64,000 nucleotides of DNA from Klebsiella ornithinolytica NBRC 105727 = ATCC 31898 (GCF_001598295.1 NZ_BCYR01000002.1:496001-560000), one strand, 5' to 3'. Positions 10,980 to 22,844 are shown, counted from the stretch's first letter. The notes: generated from the letters alone by a model not told the origin. Made by a program: numbers and translations.

Positions 10980-11561
10980 ATGAGCAACATCCTGATTATC
11001 AACGGCGCGAAGAAATTCGCCCATTCAAACGGCCAGTTGAATGACACCCTGACCGAGGTCGCGGATGGTTATCTGCGCGACGCCGGGCATGATGTTAAAA
11101 TCGTTCGTGCGGAAAGCGATTACGACGTCCGGCAAGAAGTACAGAATTTCCTCTGGGCCGACGTGGTTATCTGGCAAATGCCGGGCTGGTGGATGGGCGC
11201 GCCGTGGACCGTGAAGAAATATATTGATGACGTCTTCACCGAAGGGCATGGCTCGCTGTATGCCAGCGACGGACGCACCCGCTCCGACGCCAGCAAGAAA
11301 TATGGTTCCGGCGGCTTGATTCAGGGCAAGCAATACATGCTCTCCCTGACCTGGAACGCACCGATGGATGCCTTCACCGATAAGGATCAGTTCTTCCACG
11401 GCGTGGGCGTTGACGGCGTTTATCTGCCGTTCCATAAAGCCAACCAGTTCCTCGGCATGACCCCTCTGCCGACCTTTATCGCCAACGACGTCATTAAAAT
11501 GCCGGATGTTCCGCGTGACATAGCAGAATATCGCAAGCATCTGGCGCAGATTTTTGGTTAA
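10980..11561 (+). CDS. mdaB: NADPH:quinone reductase MdaB
   Basis: This is a 193-residue flavodoxin-fold NAD(P)H dehydrogenase (quinone), cytoplasmic. It reduces quinones by two electrons and protects against redox-cycling compounds. The FAD-binding flavodoxin motif is near the N-terminus (INGAKKFAHSNGQLN), and the conserved PGWWMGAPWTVKKYIDD segment is at about residues 67-83. An AAGGG ribosome binding site precedes the ATG. It is followed 35 bp later by ygiN, and the two form an operon for quinone cycling. Confidence 0.95.
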   Translation: MSNILIINGAKKFAHSNGQLNDTLTEVADGYLRDAGHDVKIVRAESDYDVRQEVQNFLWADVVIWQMPGWWMGAPWTVKKYIDDVFTEGHGSLYASDGRTRSDASKKYGSGGLIQGKQYMLSLTWNAPMDAFTDKDQFFHGVGVDGVYLPFHKANQFLGMTPLPTFIANDVIKMPDVPRDIAEYRKHLAQIFG

Positions 11562-11596
11562 CTAAAGGTCTACATACAGAAGGAGTTGAGTTAATC

Positions 11597-11911
11597 ATGT
11601 TGACAGTGATCGCAGAAATTCGTACACGCCCGGGCCAACATCATCGCCAGGCGGTACTTGATCAGTTTGCAAAACTTGTTCCGGTGGTTTTACAGGAAGA
11701 GGGCTGCCACGGCTATGCGCCGCTGGTGGACCACGCTGCCGGCGTGAGTTTCCAGAGCACCTCTCCGGATTCGATCGTCATGGTTGAACAGTGGGAAAGC
11801 GTTGCCCATCTTGAAGCGCATCTGCAAACTCCGCATATGAAAGCATACGCTGAAGCGGTGAAAGGCGACGTGCTGGAGACCAGTATCCGTATCCTGCAGT
11901 CCGGCATTTAA
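11597..11911 (+). CDS. ygiN: Quinol monooxygenase YgiN
   Basis: This is a 104-residue ABM-fold (dimeric alpha/beta barrel) protein of the antibiotic-biosynthesis monooxygenase superfamily. E. coli YgiN oxidises menadiol to menadione and is proposed to form a redox cycle with MdaB, whose gene lies immediately upstream. The full length agrees with the E. coli protein. An AAGGAGTTGAG ribosome binding site lies just upstream of the ATG. Confidence 0.94.
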   Translation: MLTVIAEIRTRPGQHHRQAVLDQFAKLVPVVLQEEGCHGYAPLVDHAAGVSFQSTSPDSIVMVEQWESVAHLEAHLQTPHMKAYAEAVKGDVLETSIRILQSGI

Positions 11912-11952
11912 GCCTGCGCACCCTGCGCACAAAGAAAAAACCAGAAGTGAGT

Positions 11953-11977
11953 CAGAACTGGCGGAGCGCCAGTTCTG
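11953..11977. terminator. Hairpin between convergent ygiN and parE
   Basis: CAGAACTGGCG (11953-11963) and CGCCAGTTCTG (11967-11977) form a perfect 11-bp stem with a GAG loop between two convergent genes. A T-run occurs on the minus-strand side about 20 nt downstream, so it probably ends or protects the 3' ends of both transcripts. Confidence 0.6.
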
Positions 11978-11990
11978 CTTAAACAGCAGG

Positions 11991-13916
<1,926 letters not shown>

Positions 13917-14492
13917 TTAACGCAGACCCAGAAAATCGATAATCTGAGTGAAATGATCTTCAAAGCCGACAAATGCGTGATTGCCGCCCTCCTCTACCGT
14001 CTGCCGGCATGAGGCGTAGTAAGCAACGGCCTGGCGGTAATCAAGCACTTCATCGCCCGTTTGCTGCAGCAGCCAGATTAAATCAGGCGCTTCCAGCGGG
14101 TCGATTTGCATGACTTTGAGATCGTAAATATGGCGTGACTCTAGCACATATTGCTGCCCCGTGTACGGATTCTCATTGGGGCCAAGGAAATTGTTCAGCA
14201 GTTCAAACGGGCGTACCGCCGGGTTAACCACCACCGTCGGCAGCATAAAACACTGCGATAGCCAGGTGGCATAGTAGCCTCCCAGCGAAGACCCCACCAC
14301 CCCCAGCGGTTCCCCGCCGCGTTCCAGCACAATGGCTTCCAGCATCTCCGCCGCTTCTGCCGGGTAGGCGGGTAGCTCAGGCACCACCATCGTAATCTCG
14401 GGAAAGGTCTGCGTCAGCCAGTCCTTCAACGCCGTCGCTTTTGCCGACCGCGGTGAACTGTTAAAACCATGCAGATAAAGGAGCGTAGCCAT
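13917..14492 (-). CDS. yqiA: Esterase YqiA
   Basis: This is a 191-residue alpha/beta-hydrolase. The nucleophile is the serine in GSSLGG (about residue 69), the oxyanion region is [12 protein letters not shown] at the N-terminus, and the probable catalytic His is in GGNHAF near the C-terminus. E. coli YqiA hydrolyses palmitoyl-CoA and p-nitrophenyl esters in vitro; its physiological substrate is unknown. Its start overlaps the cpdA stop by one base (TGATG), indicating translational coupling. Confidence 0.93.
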   Translation of the reverse strand: MATLLYLHGFNSSPRSAKATALKDWLTQTFPEITMVVPELPAYPAEAAEMLEAIVLERGGEPLGVVGSSLGGYYATWLSQCFMLPTVVVNPAVRPFELLNNFLGPNENPYTGQQYVLESRHIYDLKVMQIDPLEAPDLIWLLQQTGDEVLDYRQAVAYYASCRQTVEEGGNHAFVGFEDHFTQIIDFLGLR

Positions 14493-15319
14493 CAGTATCC
14501 TTCTGAAGCAATATCCGGGTGAAACTTCACGCCGTTAAGGCGGCAAACTTCCGTGGTCAAGGTACCGTCGGCGTGCAGTTCCAGCCAGCGCCAGCCGGGA
14601 GAAATGGTATCCAGGGTAAAATTGGCGCAATGCGGCTTAAACTGTACGCAGGTCGAGGGAGTGGCCATCATCCGCCGCCCGTTCCAGTTGAGGTCCAGTT
14701 CCTGGTGAATATGGCCGCAGAGTAAATGTTTTACGCGCGGGAAAGCGGCCAGCGCACGATCCAGAGCCCCGGCGTTCCGCAGGCTGTGTTGATCCAACCA
14801 GCTACAACCCGAAGGGAGCGGATGATGATGCAACAGCAGCAGCGTATAACGCTCAGGCTCTTCCGCCAGCTTCTGCTCCAGCCACTCAAGCTGAAAGTCG
14901 CTCAGCTCGCCGTGGGGAACGCCAAACACCTGGCTGTCCAACAGCAATATTTGCCAACGATCGCCCAGCAAGACCCTTTTGGCCGGGGAAATACCTGATT
15001 CCTGCAGCGTGCTATACATCGCCGGCTGGAAGTCATGATTGCCCGGCAACCAGACGCAGGGCGCGGCAAAACTCGCGATACCTTCAGCAAAGTGCTGATA
15101 GGCCGCGGCTGAATGGTCCTGCGCCAGATCGCCTGTTGCTACTATAAGATCGCATGGACGCTGTGAGGCATGGATGGCATCCAGCACGGCCTGGTAGCTT
15201 TCCCAGGTATTGATACCTAACAGCGTTTCATGTTTTTCAGCAAACAGGTGAGTATCAGTAATTTGTAATATCCTGACTCTGGTCTCACCAGCCAGAGGCA
15301 GATTCAACAGGCTTTCCAA
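14492..15319 (-). CDS. cpdA: 3',5'-cyclic-AMP phosphodiesterase
   Basis: CpdA hydrolyses cAMP to AMP and so tunes CRP-dependent gene expression. This 275-residue cytosolic metallophosphoesterase shows the ordered metal-binding motifs DTHLF (about residue 22), GDLAQD, GNHDF, HHHPLP and GHIH. Its length equals E. coli CpdA. It lies in the yqiB-cpdA-yqiA-parE series of genes on the minus strand, 24 bp downstream of yqiB. Confidence 0.96.
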   Translation of the reverse strand: MESLLNLPLAGETRVRILQITDTHLFAEKHETLLGINTWESYQAVLDAIHASQRPCDLIVATGDLAQDHSAAAYQHFAEGIASFAAPCVWLPGNHDFQPAMYSTLQESGISPAKRVLLGDRWQILLLDSQVFGVPHGELSDFQLEWLEQKLAEEPERYTLLLLHHHPLPSGCSWLDQHSLRNAGALDRALAAFPRVKHLLCGHIHQELDLNWNGRRMMATPSTCVQFKPHCANFTLDTISPGWRWLELHADGTLTTEVCRLNGVKFHPDIASEGY

Positions 15320-15343
15320 ATGGTGTCCTTAGGTTTCACGACG

Positions 15344-15766
15344 CTAACAAACCGGAATCGCCATCGCTCCATGTGCTAAACAGTATCTCAGCCAGTCCGC
15401 CAGGAACTGATTAATTTGATGCTTTTCGTCGCGTTGATGCAACTTTTTATTAGGATAATCATACTTTGCTTTGAAGCGAAAGATCTGCTGAGTCGAACAC
15501 ACTTCAGCGACCATCGCGTCATGATACAGACGTACCGTCATTGACGGTAAACTCCAGTAACTTACCGCCGGAACCGTCTGCTCAATTGACACTAATGTAG
15601 TGTAGCGGGTCGACTCGACGATAGTTAATCGATATTGCGCATTGCCCACCTGATAGCCCGCGACATCGCCGGCTGCATCGGTTCGAGGCAACAAGCGGCG
15701 CAACTGAGCAAAATTGGTTTCACACAGGCGCATCATTTCCGGGAAGTCAGGTGTATAACGCTTCAT
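15344..15766 (-). CDS. yqiB: DUF1249 protein YqiB
   Basis: This is a 140-residue protein of the DUF1249 family with no known activity. It has no signal peptide or membrane segment. The start is placed at 15766 because [16 protein letters not shown] matches the family and because its ATG overlaps the nudF stop (ATGA). An ATG three codons upstream is also open. It sits between nudF and cpdA as in E. coli. I assign no function. Confidence 0.9.
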   Translation of the reverse strand: MKRYTPDFPEMMRLCETNFAQLRRLLPRTDAAGDVAGYQVGNAQYRLTIVESTRYTTLVSIEQTVPAVSYWSLPSMTVRLYHDAMVAEVCSTQQIFRFKAKYDYPNKKLHQRDEKHQINQFLADWLRYCLAHGAMAIPVC

Positions 15767-16395
15767 TTTGTCCACTCATTACGTAAATTGTGATAATGCA
15801 ATTGCAGCCATTGCAAGGCGATGACAGAGGCCGCGTTGTCGATTTTCCCCTCTTCAACCCACTGATAAGCCTGCTCCCGGCTTACCACATGCACCCGGAT
15901 GTCTTCATTTTCATCCGCCAGACCGTGAATCCCTTTTGCCGTTGTGGCATCGACTTCACCGACCAGAATCGACAGTCTTTCGCTGGTACCGCCTGGGCTG
16001 GCCAGGTAGCTCAAGACCGGTTTTGTCCGCCCGACGACCAGCCCGGCTTCTTCTACCGCTTCGCGGCGGGCAACGTCCTCGGGGGTCTCACCGTCCTCAA
16101 TCATACCGGCGACCATTTCAAGCAGCCACGGGCTCTCGCTGGTATCATACGCGGCGATGCGGATTTGCTCGACCAGCACCACTTCATCACGTACCGGGTC
16201 AAAGGGTAGCAAGACTGCGGCATGCCCGCGCTCAAAAATTTCGCGCGTCACCTCGCCGCTCATTCCACCGTTAAACAGACGATGGCGAAAACGGTATAAA
16301 TCCAGCGAAAAAAAACCACGATAAAGCGTTTCGCGTGCAATAATTTCTACATCGTTTTTAGAGAAGGTGATTCCTTGCTGATTGGGCTTGCTCAT
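15763..16395 (-). CDS. nudF: ADP-ribose pyrophosphatase
   Basis: NudF cleaves ADP-ribose to AMP and ribose 5-phosphate. In 210 residues it contains the Nudix box GX5EX7REX2EEXG at about residues 97-119 ([20 protein letters not shown]). The start is placed at 16395 ([11 protein letters not shown]), matching the family length, although the frame opens six codons earlier. The gene is divergent from tolC across about 195 bp and is translationally coupled to yqiB. In E. coli its product has been linked to glycogen metabolism. Confidence 0.94.
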   Translation of the reverse strand: MSKPNQQGITFSKNDVEIIARETLYRGFFSLDLYRFRHRLFNGGMSGEVTREIFERGHAAVLLPFDPVRDEVVLVEQIRIAAYDTSESPWLLEMVAGMIEDGETPEDVARREAVEEAGLVVGRTKPVLSYLASPGGTSERLSILVGEVDATTAKGIHGLADENEDIRVHVVSREQAYQWVEEGKIDNAASVIALQWLQLHYHNLRNEWTK

Positions 16396-16489
16396 TGTCT
16401 CTGTCCTGCGCATCCGAAAGTAAGGATTTATAAGCCGTTTGGCTATCGTTTTACAGCCTGTATGTTAGATTGGTGCAAATTACCGCCGG

Positions 16490-16508
16490 ATGGCACGTAA
16501 CGCCAACT
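16490..16508 (+). promoter_or_regulatory. Candidate marbox upstream of tolC
   Basis: ATGGCACGTAACGCCAACT fits the MarA/SoxS/Rob consensus AYnGCACnnWnnRYYAAAY with one mismatch and lies about 80 bp before the tolC start. E. coli tolC is activated through a marbox at the equivalent place, so multidrug and redox-stress induction is expected. Confidence 0.65.
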
Positions 16509-16590
16509 TTTTACCGCGGCAGACTCGATACAATCAGCAAATATATTTAGAATTTGGGCAGCGCTTTATGCTTCACAACAAGGAATGCAA

Positions 16591-18063
16591 ATGAAGAAAC
16601 TTTTCCCCATCCTCATCGGTCTGGGCCTGACTGGCTTCAGCGCCATGAGCCAGGCAGAAAACCTGATGCAGGTTTATCAGCAGGCGCGCGTCAGCAACCC
16701 TGACCTGCGTAAATCAGCAGCCGATCGTGATGCTGCATTCGAGAAGATCAATGAAGCACGTAGCCCGTTACTGCCTCAGCTTGGTCTGGGCGCAGATTAT
16801 ACTTACACCAATGGCTATCGCGACAGCAACGGCGTGAACTCGAACGTCACCAGCGGCTCGCTGCAGTTAACGCAGACCCTGTTTGATATGTCGAAGTGGC
16901 GCGCCCTGACGCTGCAGGAAAAAGCGGCCGGTATTCAGGATGTCACCTATCAGACTGACCAGCAAACGCTGATTCTGAACACCGCGACGGCTTACTTTAA
17001 CGTCCTCAGCGCGATTGATACGCTTTCCTATACCGAAGCGCAGAAGCAGGCAATTTACCGCCAGTTGGATCAGACCACACAGCGCTTTAACGTTGGCCTG
17101 GTGGCGATCACCGACGTGCAGAACGCCCGTTCACAGTACGATTCAGTACTGGCAAACGAAGTGACCGCACGCAACAACCTCGACAACGCGGTAGAAGCGC
17201 TGCGCCAGGTAACCGGCAACTACTATCCGGAGCTGGCATCGCTGAACGTTGACGGCTTTAAAACCAACAAACCGCAGACGGTAAATGCGCTGCTGAAGGA
17301 AGCGGAAAACCGCAACCTGTCGCTGCTGCAGGCGCGTCTGAACCAGGACCTCGCCCGCGAACAGATTCGCCAGGCGCAGGACGGCCATCTGCCGACCCTG
17401 GATTTAACCGCCTCGACCGGGATCTCAAACACCACCTACAACGGTTCAAAAACCAACGATCCAACGCGCTATGGCGACACTGATGCCGGGCAGAACAAAA
17501 TTGGCCTGAGCTTCTCGCTGCCGCTGTATCAGGGCGGGATGGTGAACTCGCAGGTGAAACAGGCGCAGTACAACTTCGTTGGCGCCAGCGAACAGCTGGA
17601 AAGCTCACATCGCAGCGTAGTTCAGACCGTTCGTTCTTCCTTTAATAACATCAACGCCTCTATCAGCAGCATCAACGCCTACAAACAGGCGGTGGTCTCT
17701 GCGCAGAGCTCCCTTGATGCGATGGAAGCCGGCTATTCCGTGGGGACGCGTACCATCGTCGACGTCCTGGATGCCACCACCACTCTGTACAACGCGAAGC
17801 AGCAGCTCTCCAGCGCACGTTATAACTACCTGATTAACCAGCTGAACATTAAATCGGCGCTCGGTACTCTGAACGAGCAGGATCTGCTGGCGCTGAACAA
17901 CACGCTGGGCAAACCGGTCTCGACATCACCAGATAGCGTCGCACCGGAAACCCCGCAGCAGGATGCTAACGCTGATGGCTACAGCAGCAATGCAGCCCCG
18001 GCGGCAACACCGGCTTCGACCCGCACCACGAAAACCAGCGGCGCTAATCCTTTCCGCCAGTAA
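16591..18063 (+). CDS. tolC: Outer membrane efflux channel TolC
   Basis: TolC is the outer-membrane exit duct for AcrAB-type tripartite efflux pumps and type I secretion. The signal peptide spans residues 1-22 (cut after MSQA, mature ENLMQVYQQ), followed by two OEP repeats and a Thr/Ala/Pro-rich C-terminal tail. The ATG at 16591 is preferred over the in-frame ATG at 16585 because AAGGA then lies 6 nt upstream and the protein (490 residues) matches the family. It is followed by ygiB and ygiC, which E. coli co-transcribes with tolC. Confidence 0.97.
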   Translation: MKKLFPILIGLGLTGFSAMSQAENLMQVYQQARVSNPDLRKSAADRDAAFEKINEARSPLLPQLGLGADYTYTNGYRDSNGVNSNVTSGSLQLTQTLFDMSKWRALTLQEKAAGIQDVTYQTDQQTLILNTATAYFNVLSAIDTLSYTEAQKQAIYRQLDQTTQRFNVGLVAITDVQNARSQYDSVLANEVTARNNLDNAVEALRQVTGNYYPELASLNVDGFKTNKPQTVNALLKEAENRNLSLLQARLNQDLAREQIRQAQDGHLPTLDLTASTGISNTTYNGSKTNDPTRYGDTDAGQNKIGLSFSLPLYQGGMVNSQVKQAQYNFVGASEQLESSHRSVVQTVRSSFNNINASISSINAYKQAVVSAQSSLDAMEAGYSVGTRTIVDVLDATTTLYNAKQQLSSARYNYLINQLNIKSALGTLNEQDLLALNNTLGKPVSTSPDSVAPETPQQDANADGYSSNAAPAATPASTRTTKTSGANPFRQ

Positions 18064-18079
18064 TCGTCGTTGCGTCATG

Positions 18080-18114
18080 GCGCTTCGCTTAACGAATTCC
18101 GCTAAGCGAAGCGC
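18080..18114 (+). terminator. 12-bp perfect hairpin after tolC
   Basis: GCGCTTCGCTTA (18080-18091) and TAAGCGAAGCGC (18103-18114) form a perfect stem with an 11-nt loop, 17 bp after the tolC stop. No U-run follows directly, so it may be an attenuator or 3'-end stabiliser that lowers expression of ygiB-ygiC relative to tolC rather than a full terminator. Confidence 0.5.
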
Positions 18115-18234
18115 TAAACGTAAGGCAACGTAAAGATCCCCTCCTTTCCCTCCCTCTTCGCTTCATTTTCCACCACTCATCCTCTATCCTGAGCGTTAAC
18201 AAACCGCAATACCACTGGGTCCTGGAAGACAAAT

Positions 18235-18906
18235 ATGAAACGGACAAAAAATATCAATCATGCCTCGTTCCGTAAAAGCTGGAGCGCGCGCCATCTGACG
18301 CCGGTCGCCCTTGCCGTTACGGCCGTATTTATGCTTGCCGGTTGTGAAAAAACCGACGAGACGGTTTCTCTGTACCAAAACGCCGATGACTGCTCTGCAG
18401 CCAACCCGGGCAAAAGCGCAGAATGCACCACCGCTTTCAACAACGCGCAGAAGGAAGCGGTACGTACCGCGCCGAAATACGCCACGCGCGAAGATTGCGT
18501 CGCTGAATTCGGCGAAGGCCAGTGCCAGCAAACGCCGGCTCAGGCAGGCGTCGCGCCAGAAAACCAGGCGCAGGCACAAAGCAGCGGCAGCTTCTGGATG
18601 CCGTTGATGGCAGGCTACATGATGGGCCGTATGATGGGTGGCGGCATGGGCGCACAGCAGCCGCTGTTCAGCTCGAAAAACCCGGCCAGCCCAGCCTATG
18701 GTCAGTACACCGATGCCGGCGGTAAGAGCTACGGCGCCGCACAGCCGGGCCGGACGATGAATGTACCGAAAACGGCGATGGCACCAAAACCCGCCACCAC
18801 CAGCACCGTCACTCGCGGCGGGTTTGGTGAGTCGGTCGCGAAGCAATCTGCTATGCAGCGCAGCGCTGCAGGCACCAGTTCGACTAAACGCTCAATGGGC
18901 GGCTAA
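18235..18906 (+). CDS. ygiB: DUF1190 lipoprotein-like protein YgiB
   Basis: This is a 223-residue protein of the DUF1190 family. A basic N-terminus, hydrophobic stretch and lipobox LAGC (Cys37) predict a lipoprotein. The mature part has several cysteines (DDCS, ECTTA, EDCV, GQCQ), a Met/Gly-rich stretch ([12 protein letters not shown], about residues 125-136) and a low-complexity Ala/Thr/Ser-rich tail. Its function is unknown; in E. coli it lies in the tolC operon with ygiC, which begins 6 bp after its stop. Confidence 0.9.
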   Translation: MKRTKNINHASFRKSWSARHLTPVALAVTAVFMLAGCEKTDETVSLYQNADDCSAANPGKSAECTTAFNNAQKEAVRTAPKYATREDCVAEFGEGQCQQTPAQAGVAPENQAQAQSSGSFWMPLMAGYMMGRMMGGGMGAQQPLFSSKNPASPAYGQYTDAGGKSYGAAQPGRTMNVPKTAMAPKPATTSTVTRGGFGESVAKQSAMQRSAAGTSSTKRSMGG

Positions 18907-18911
18907 ATCAC

Positions 18912-20072
18912 ATGGAAAGAATCAGCATCACGGAACGCCCGGACTGGCGTGAGAAGGCGACCGAATACGGCTTCAACTTTCATACCATGTATGGCGAGCC
19001 GTACTGGAGCGAAGAGGCCTATTACAAACTGACGCTGGCCCAGGTTGAAAAGCTTGAAGAGGTCACCGCCGGGCTACACCAGATGTGCCTGCAGGCAGTG
19101 GAAAAAGTCGTCGCCAGCGATGAGCTGATGGCGAAGTTCCGCATTCCGAAACATACCTGGGGCTTCGTGCGCCAGTCGTGGAAAACCAACCAGCCGTCGC
19201 TCTACTCGCGTCTCGATCTGGCATGGGACGGCGTGGGCGAACCGAAGCTGCTGGAGAACAACGCCGATACCCCAACCTCGCTGTATGAAGCCGCCTTCTT
19301 CCAGTGGATTTGGCTGGAAGATCAGATCAACGCCGGCCAGCTGCCAGCAGGCAGCGACCAGTTCAACAGCCTGCAGGAAAAGCTGATCGAGCGTTTTTCC
19401 GAGCTGCGCGAACAGTTTGGCTTCCAGCTGCTGCATATGGCCTGCTGCCGCGATACCGAAGAAGATCGCGGTACCGTGCAGTATCTGCAGGACTGTGCCG
19501 CAGAAGCGGGTGTGGCGACCGAGTTTCTGTATATCGAAGATATCGGCCTGGGTGAAAAAGGTCAGTTTACCGACCTGCAGGATCAGGTGATTGGCAACCT
19601 GTTCAAGCTCTACCCGTGGGAGTATATGCTGCGCGAGATGTTCTCTACCAAACTGGAAGACGCGGGCGTACGCTGGCTCGAACCGGCGTGGAAGAGCATC
19701 ATCTCGAACAAAGCTCTGCTTCCGCTGCTGTGGGAGATGTTTCCGAACCACCCTAATCTGCTGGCGGCTTACTTCAGCGAAGATGCGCATCCGGAGATGG
19801 AGAAGTACGTCATTAAGCCGATCTTCTCCCGTGAAGGGGCCAACGTGTCGATCGTGGAAAACGGCAAAGTACTGGAAGCGGTAGAGGGTCCATACGGAGA
19901 AGAAGGCACTATCGTGCAGGAGTTCTATCCGCTGCCGAAGTTTGGTGACAGCTACACGCTGATCGGCAGCTGGCTCATCAACGATATGCCCGCCGGGATT
20001 GGCGTACGCGAGGATCGGGCGCTGATCACCCAGGATTTGTCGCGTTTCTACCCGCACATTTTCGTCGAATAA
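18912..20072 (+). CDS. ygiC: Glutathionylspermidine synthase-like ATP-grasp protein YgiC
   Basis: This is a 386-residue homologue of the synthetase half of glutathionylspermidine synthase, an ATP-grasp carbon-nitrogen ligase. The ATP-grasp core is visible in the second half ([17 protein letters not shown], about residues 299-315). The native substrate is unknown, and the amidase half found in Gss is absent. It is the last gene of tolC-ygiB-ygiC, and a terminator follows at 20079. Confidence 0.9.
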   Translation: MERISITERPDWREKATEYGFNFHTMYGEPYWSEEAYYKLTLAQVEKLEEVTAGLHQMCLQAVEKVVASDELMAKFRIPKHTWGFVRQSWKTNQPSLYSRLDLAWDGVGEPKLLENNADTPTSLYEAAFFQWIWLEDQINAGQLPAGSDQFNSLQEKLIERFSELREQFGFQLLHMACCRDTEEDRGTVQYLQDCAAEAGVATEFLYIEDIGLGEKGQFTDLQDQVIGNLFKLYPWEYMLREMFSTKLEDAGVRWLEPAWKSIISNKALLPLLWEMFPNHPNLLAAYFSEDAHPEMEKYVIKPIFSREGANVSIVENGKVLEAVEGPYGEEGTIVQEFYPLPKFGDSYTLIGSWLINDMPAGIGVREDRALITQDLSRFYPHIFVE

Positions 20073-20078
20073 GATCTG

Positions 20079-20110
20079 CCCCGGCCGCGCTAACGCCTGC
20101 CGGGGTTTTT
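20079..20110 (+). terminator. Rho-independent terminator of tolC-ygiBC
   Basis: CCCCGGC (20079-20085) pairs with GCCGGGG (20099-20105), followed by five Ts. The position right after ygiC and before convergent ygiD fits a terminator for the tolC operon. Confidence 0.85.
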
Positions 20111-20120
20111 CCGCTACCTT

Positions 20121-20912
20121 CTACGCCCCAATCAGCACCGACAGCATGCTCAGCGATCCCATCTCCATCCCTTCCACCGGAATAGTTATCGGCTCTTCGC
20201 CGTCCCAGGTACCCAGAACGTAGAGCAGCGGCAGGAAGTGATCCGCCGTCGGATTAGAAAGCGATCCGCCCTCATGCGCCAGATAGTTCACCAGCGGATG
20301 CTCTGCAACCGGTCCCTTCCAGCTCAGGTTGGTCTTGACGTAGTCATTAAATGATTCCGCCCACGGGTAAGGCGTGCTCTCGCCATGCCAGCGTGCCGTT
20401 CTCAGGTTATGCACCACGTTACCGCTCGCCACCAGCATGATACCTTCATCGCGTAGCGCCGCCAGCTTACGTCCCATTTCCATATGCCAGGCTGCCGGTT
20501 TGGTGCTATCGATGCTCAGCTGCACCATCGGGATATCCGCATCGGGGTACATTTTTATCAGCACGCCCCATGAGCCATGATCGAAGCCCCAGGCTTCTTT
20601 ATCCAGGGTCACGGGCACCGGCGCCAGCAGCTCAACCAGACGCTGCGCCAGTTCAGGAGAACCGGGAGCCGGGTAATGCGTATCGTACAGCGCCTGCGGG
20701 AAGCCGCCAAAATCGTGGATCGTCTTCGGCGTTTCCATAGCCGTGACTCCGGTACCGCGAGTAAACCAGTGCGCAGAGACTACAACGATAGCTTTTGGCC
20801 GCGGCAATGTTTCGCCCAGCTGCCGCCAGGCGCGGGTATAGACGTTATCTTCCAGCACGTTCATCGGGCTGCCGTGGCCTAAAAACAACGCTGGCATTCG
20901 GGTACGGGACAT
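20121..20912 (-). CDS. ygiD: 4,5-DOPA-extradiol-type dioxygenase YgiD
   Basis: This 263-residue cytosolic protein belongs to the LigB/DODA family of extradiol dioxygenases. Metal-ligand motifs of the family are visible: GHGSPMN (His about 13), SAHWFTRG (about residues 46-53) and GNVVHNLR (His about 175). E. coli YgiD cleaves L-DOPA at the 4,5 position in vitro and is described as zinc-containing. The biological substrate is unresolved. It is a single gene convergent with ygiC. Confidence 0.92.
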   Translation of the reverse strand: MSRTRMPALFLGHGSPMNVLEDNVYTRAWRQLGETLPRPKAIVVVSAHWFTRGTGVTAMETPKTIHDFGGFPQALYDTHYPAPGSPELAQRLVELLAPVPVTLDKEAWGFDHGSWGVLIKMYPDADIPMVQLSIDSTKPAAWHMEMGRKLAALRDEGIMLVASGNVVHNLRTARWHGESTPYPWAESFNDYVKTNLSWKGPVAEHPLVNYLAHEGGSLSNPTADHFLPLLYVLGTWDGEEPITIPVEGMEMGSLSMLSVLIGA

Positions 20913-21073
20913 GGTGATATCCTTAAACAGAGGAATTGTGATGCCTCAACATTACGCTTTTTTGCATCAGGATAAACTCAGATAAGCATGATGATGATCG
21001 TCAGAAAATTTGAATGTAATTCGCTGTAAAGGGTCGCATCGCCCTCTCGTCGTGAGCTGATAATCTGGATATC

Positions 21074-21092
21074 ATTAATGATAATCATTATC
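21074..21092. promoter_or_regulatory. Fur box upstream of zupT
   Basis: ATTAATGATAATCATTATC matches the 19-bp Fur consensus GATAATGATAATCATTATC at 17 positions. It lies 14 bp before the zupT start, so Fur-Fe(II) binding would be expected to block the promoter or ribosome access and couple zupT to iron. Confidence 0.75.
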
Positions 21093-21106
21093 AAAGGAAA
21101 TGAATA

Positions 21107-21877
21107 ATGTCGTCACCCTTAATATTGACGCTGCTGGCGGGTAGCGCCACATTCATCGGGGCTATTTTTGGCGTCCTGGGTCAGAAACCATCCAACCGGC
21201 TGCTGGGATTTTCCCTGGGCTTTGCCGCGGGTATCATGCTGCTTATCTCGCTGATGGAGATGCTGCCCGCCGCGCTGAACGCGGAGGGCATGTCGCCGCT
21301 GCTCGGTTACGGCATGTTTGTCATCGGCCTGCTGGGCTACTTTGCGCTTGACCGTATGCTGCCCCACGCGCATCCGCAGGATCTAATGTCGCCGGGTATG
21401 CCGCGTCCGCGTAACCTCCGCCGAACCGCCATGTTGTTGACTCTGGGCATCAGCCTGCACAACTTTCCGGAAGGGATCGCCACCTTTGTAACGGCCAGTA
21501 ATAACCTCGAGCTGGGCATGGGCGTCGCGCTGGCGGTCGCTTTACACAATATTCCCGAGGGGCTGGCGGTGGCCGGACCGGTTTATGCCGCCACCGGTTC
21601 ACGGTATAAGGCGGTACTCTGGGCAGGGCTTTCCGGTATGGCGGAAATTCTCGGCGGCCTGCTGGCCTGGCTGATCCTCGGAAGCCTGGTGTCACCGGTC
21701 ATAATGGGCGCCATTATGGCCGCCGTCGCCGGGATCATGGTGGCGCTGTCGGTCGATGAGCTGATGCCGCTGGCAAAAGAGATCGATCCGCAGAGCAACC
21801 CAAGCTATGGCGTACTGTGCGGCATGTCGGTGATGGGATTAAGTCTGGTTGCGCTGCAGGCAATGGGCATTGGCTGA
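21107..21877 (+). CDS. zupT: Zinc/divalent metal transporter ZupT
   Basis: This is a 256-residue inner-membrane ZIP-family importer with about eight membrane segments. The metal-path motifs HNFPEG (about residue 119) and HNIPEG (about residue 148) are intact. The family takes up Zn(II) and also Fe(II), Co(II) and Mn(II). An AAAGGA ribosome binding site precedes the ATG. A near-perfect Fur box overlaps the leader, suggesting a role in iron uptake in this organism. Confidence 0.95.
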   Translation: MSSPLILTLLAGSATFIGAIFGVLGQKPSNRLLGFSLGFAAGIMLLISLMEMLPAALNAEGMSPLLGYGMFVIGLLGYFALDRMLPHAHPQDLMSPGMPRPRNLRRTAMLLTLGISLHNFPEGIATFVTASNNLELGMGVALAVALHNIPEGLAVAGPVYAATGSRYKAVLWAGLSGMAEILGGLLAWLILGSLVSPVIMGAIMAAVAGIMVALSVDELMPLAKEIDPQSNPSYGVLCGMSVMGLSLVALQAMGIG

Positions 21878-21889
21878 TGGCAAAAACAA

Positions 21890-21915
21890 CAAAGCCCACG
21901 CTGAGGTGGGCTTTG
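21890..21915. terminator. Bidirectional hairpin between zupT and ribB
   Basis: CAAAGCCCAC (21890-21899) and GTGGGCTTTG (21906-21915) form a perfect 10-bp stem between convergent genes. A-rich sequence on the left gives a T-run when read on the minus strand, so it can terminate ribB and probably zupT. Confidence 0.8.
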
Positions 21916-21934
21916 TCATGAGACGGGGCCAGAA

Positions 21935-22588
21935 TCAGCTGGCTTTGCGCTCATGTGCGCGGCGATAGGCCACCAGATCTTCAATGGTGACCACGGCCAT
22001 ATTCTGCTTCTGTGCGAACGCAATGCACTCTGGCGCCCGCGCCATAGTGCCATCGTCGTTCGTCAGTTCACACAGCACGCCAGCCGGCTTAAAGCCCGCC
22101 AGCGTCACCAGATCGATGGTCGCTTCAGTATGACCACCGCGGGTCAACACGCCGCCCGGCTGCGCACGCAGCGGGAAGACATGGCCTGGACGGTTGAGAT
22201 CGGAAGGTTTAGCGCCGTCGGCAATGGCCGCGCGCACGGTGGTCACGCGGTCAGCGGCGGAAACGCCGGTGGTGACGCCTGCTGCAGCTTCGATGGTCAC
22301 GGTAAAACCGGTGCCGTATGCGCTGGTGTTGTTTTCCACCATCATCGGCAGGTCAAGCTGCTTACGGCGTTCATCGGTCAGGCACAGGCAGACAATGCCG
22401 CTGCCGTGGCGAATGGTCAGCGCCATCTGCTCAACGGTCATGGTTTCAGCGGCGAAAATCATGTCGCCTTCGTTTTCACGGTCTTCATCATCAAGCACCA
22501 TCACACCGCGGCCTTCGCGCAGTGCATTTAAAGCGTGTTCCACACGTTCAAAAGCGGTACCAAAAGAGGAAAGGAGCGTCTGATTCAT
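21935..22588 (-). CDS. ribB: 3,4-dihydroxy-2-butanone 4-phosphate synthase
   Basis: RibB converts ribulose 5-phosphate to 3,4-dihydroxy-2-butanone 4-phosphate plus formate, a committed step of riboflavin synthesis. The 217-residue protein has the acidic metal site [10 protein letters not shown] (about residues 33-42) and the HTEATIDL loop of the family. It is monofunctional, with no RibA domain. Upstream lies an FMN riboswitch, so expression falls when flavin is plentiful. Confidence 0.97.
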   Translation of the reverse strand: MNQTLLSSFGTAFERVEHALNALREGRGVMVLDDEDRENEGDMIFAAETMTVEQMALTIRHGSGIVCLCLTDERRKQLDLPMMVENNTSAYGTGFTVTIEAAAGVTTGVSAADRVTTVRAAIADGAKPSDLNRPGHVFPLRAQPGGVLTRGGHTEATIDLVTLAGFKPAGVLCELTNDDGTMARAPECIAFAQKQNMAVVTIEDLVAYRRAHERKAS

Positions 22589-22693
22589 GGTAAATAAACC
22601 TCATTAAAATTATGGTTACCAGAATCAGGGCAGTCTTAGGAGCGCCGGTTTAGCGGCAAAAGTCAACGCAAGCGGATCGAAACCCGACTGAGC

Positions 22694-22844
22694 CGTTACT
22701 CTCTCCCATCCGGACTTTAACCGTCGGCCCCGGAATTACACCGGATCTGCTGACCTTTCTGCTGTTGCAGAAAGCGCTCGCGGGCTTTCAACGCCATGGT
22801 TGATTTACCGCCGGTGGGGAATTTCGCCCCGCCCTGAGAATAAG
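22694..22844 (-). promoter_or_regulatory. FMN riboswitch (RFN element) of ribB
   Basis: Read on the minus strand the region begins with CTTATTCTCAGGGCGGGG and GAAATTCCCCACCGGCGGTA, continues with GATCCGGTGTAATTCCGG and ends with GTTAAAGTCCGGATGGGAG. These are the conserved segments of the RFN aptamer. It lies about 105-255 nt upstream of ribB. The E. coli equivalent controls ribB and gives the leader transcript SroG. The ends given are those of the conserved core. Confidence 0.93.
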
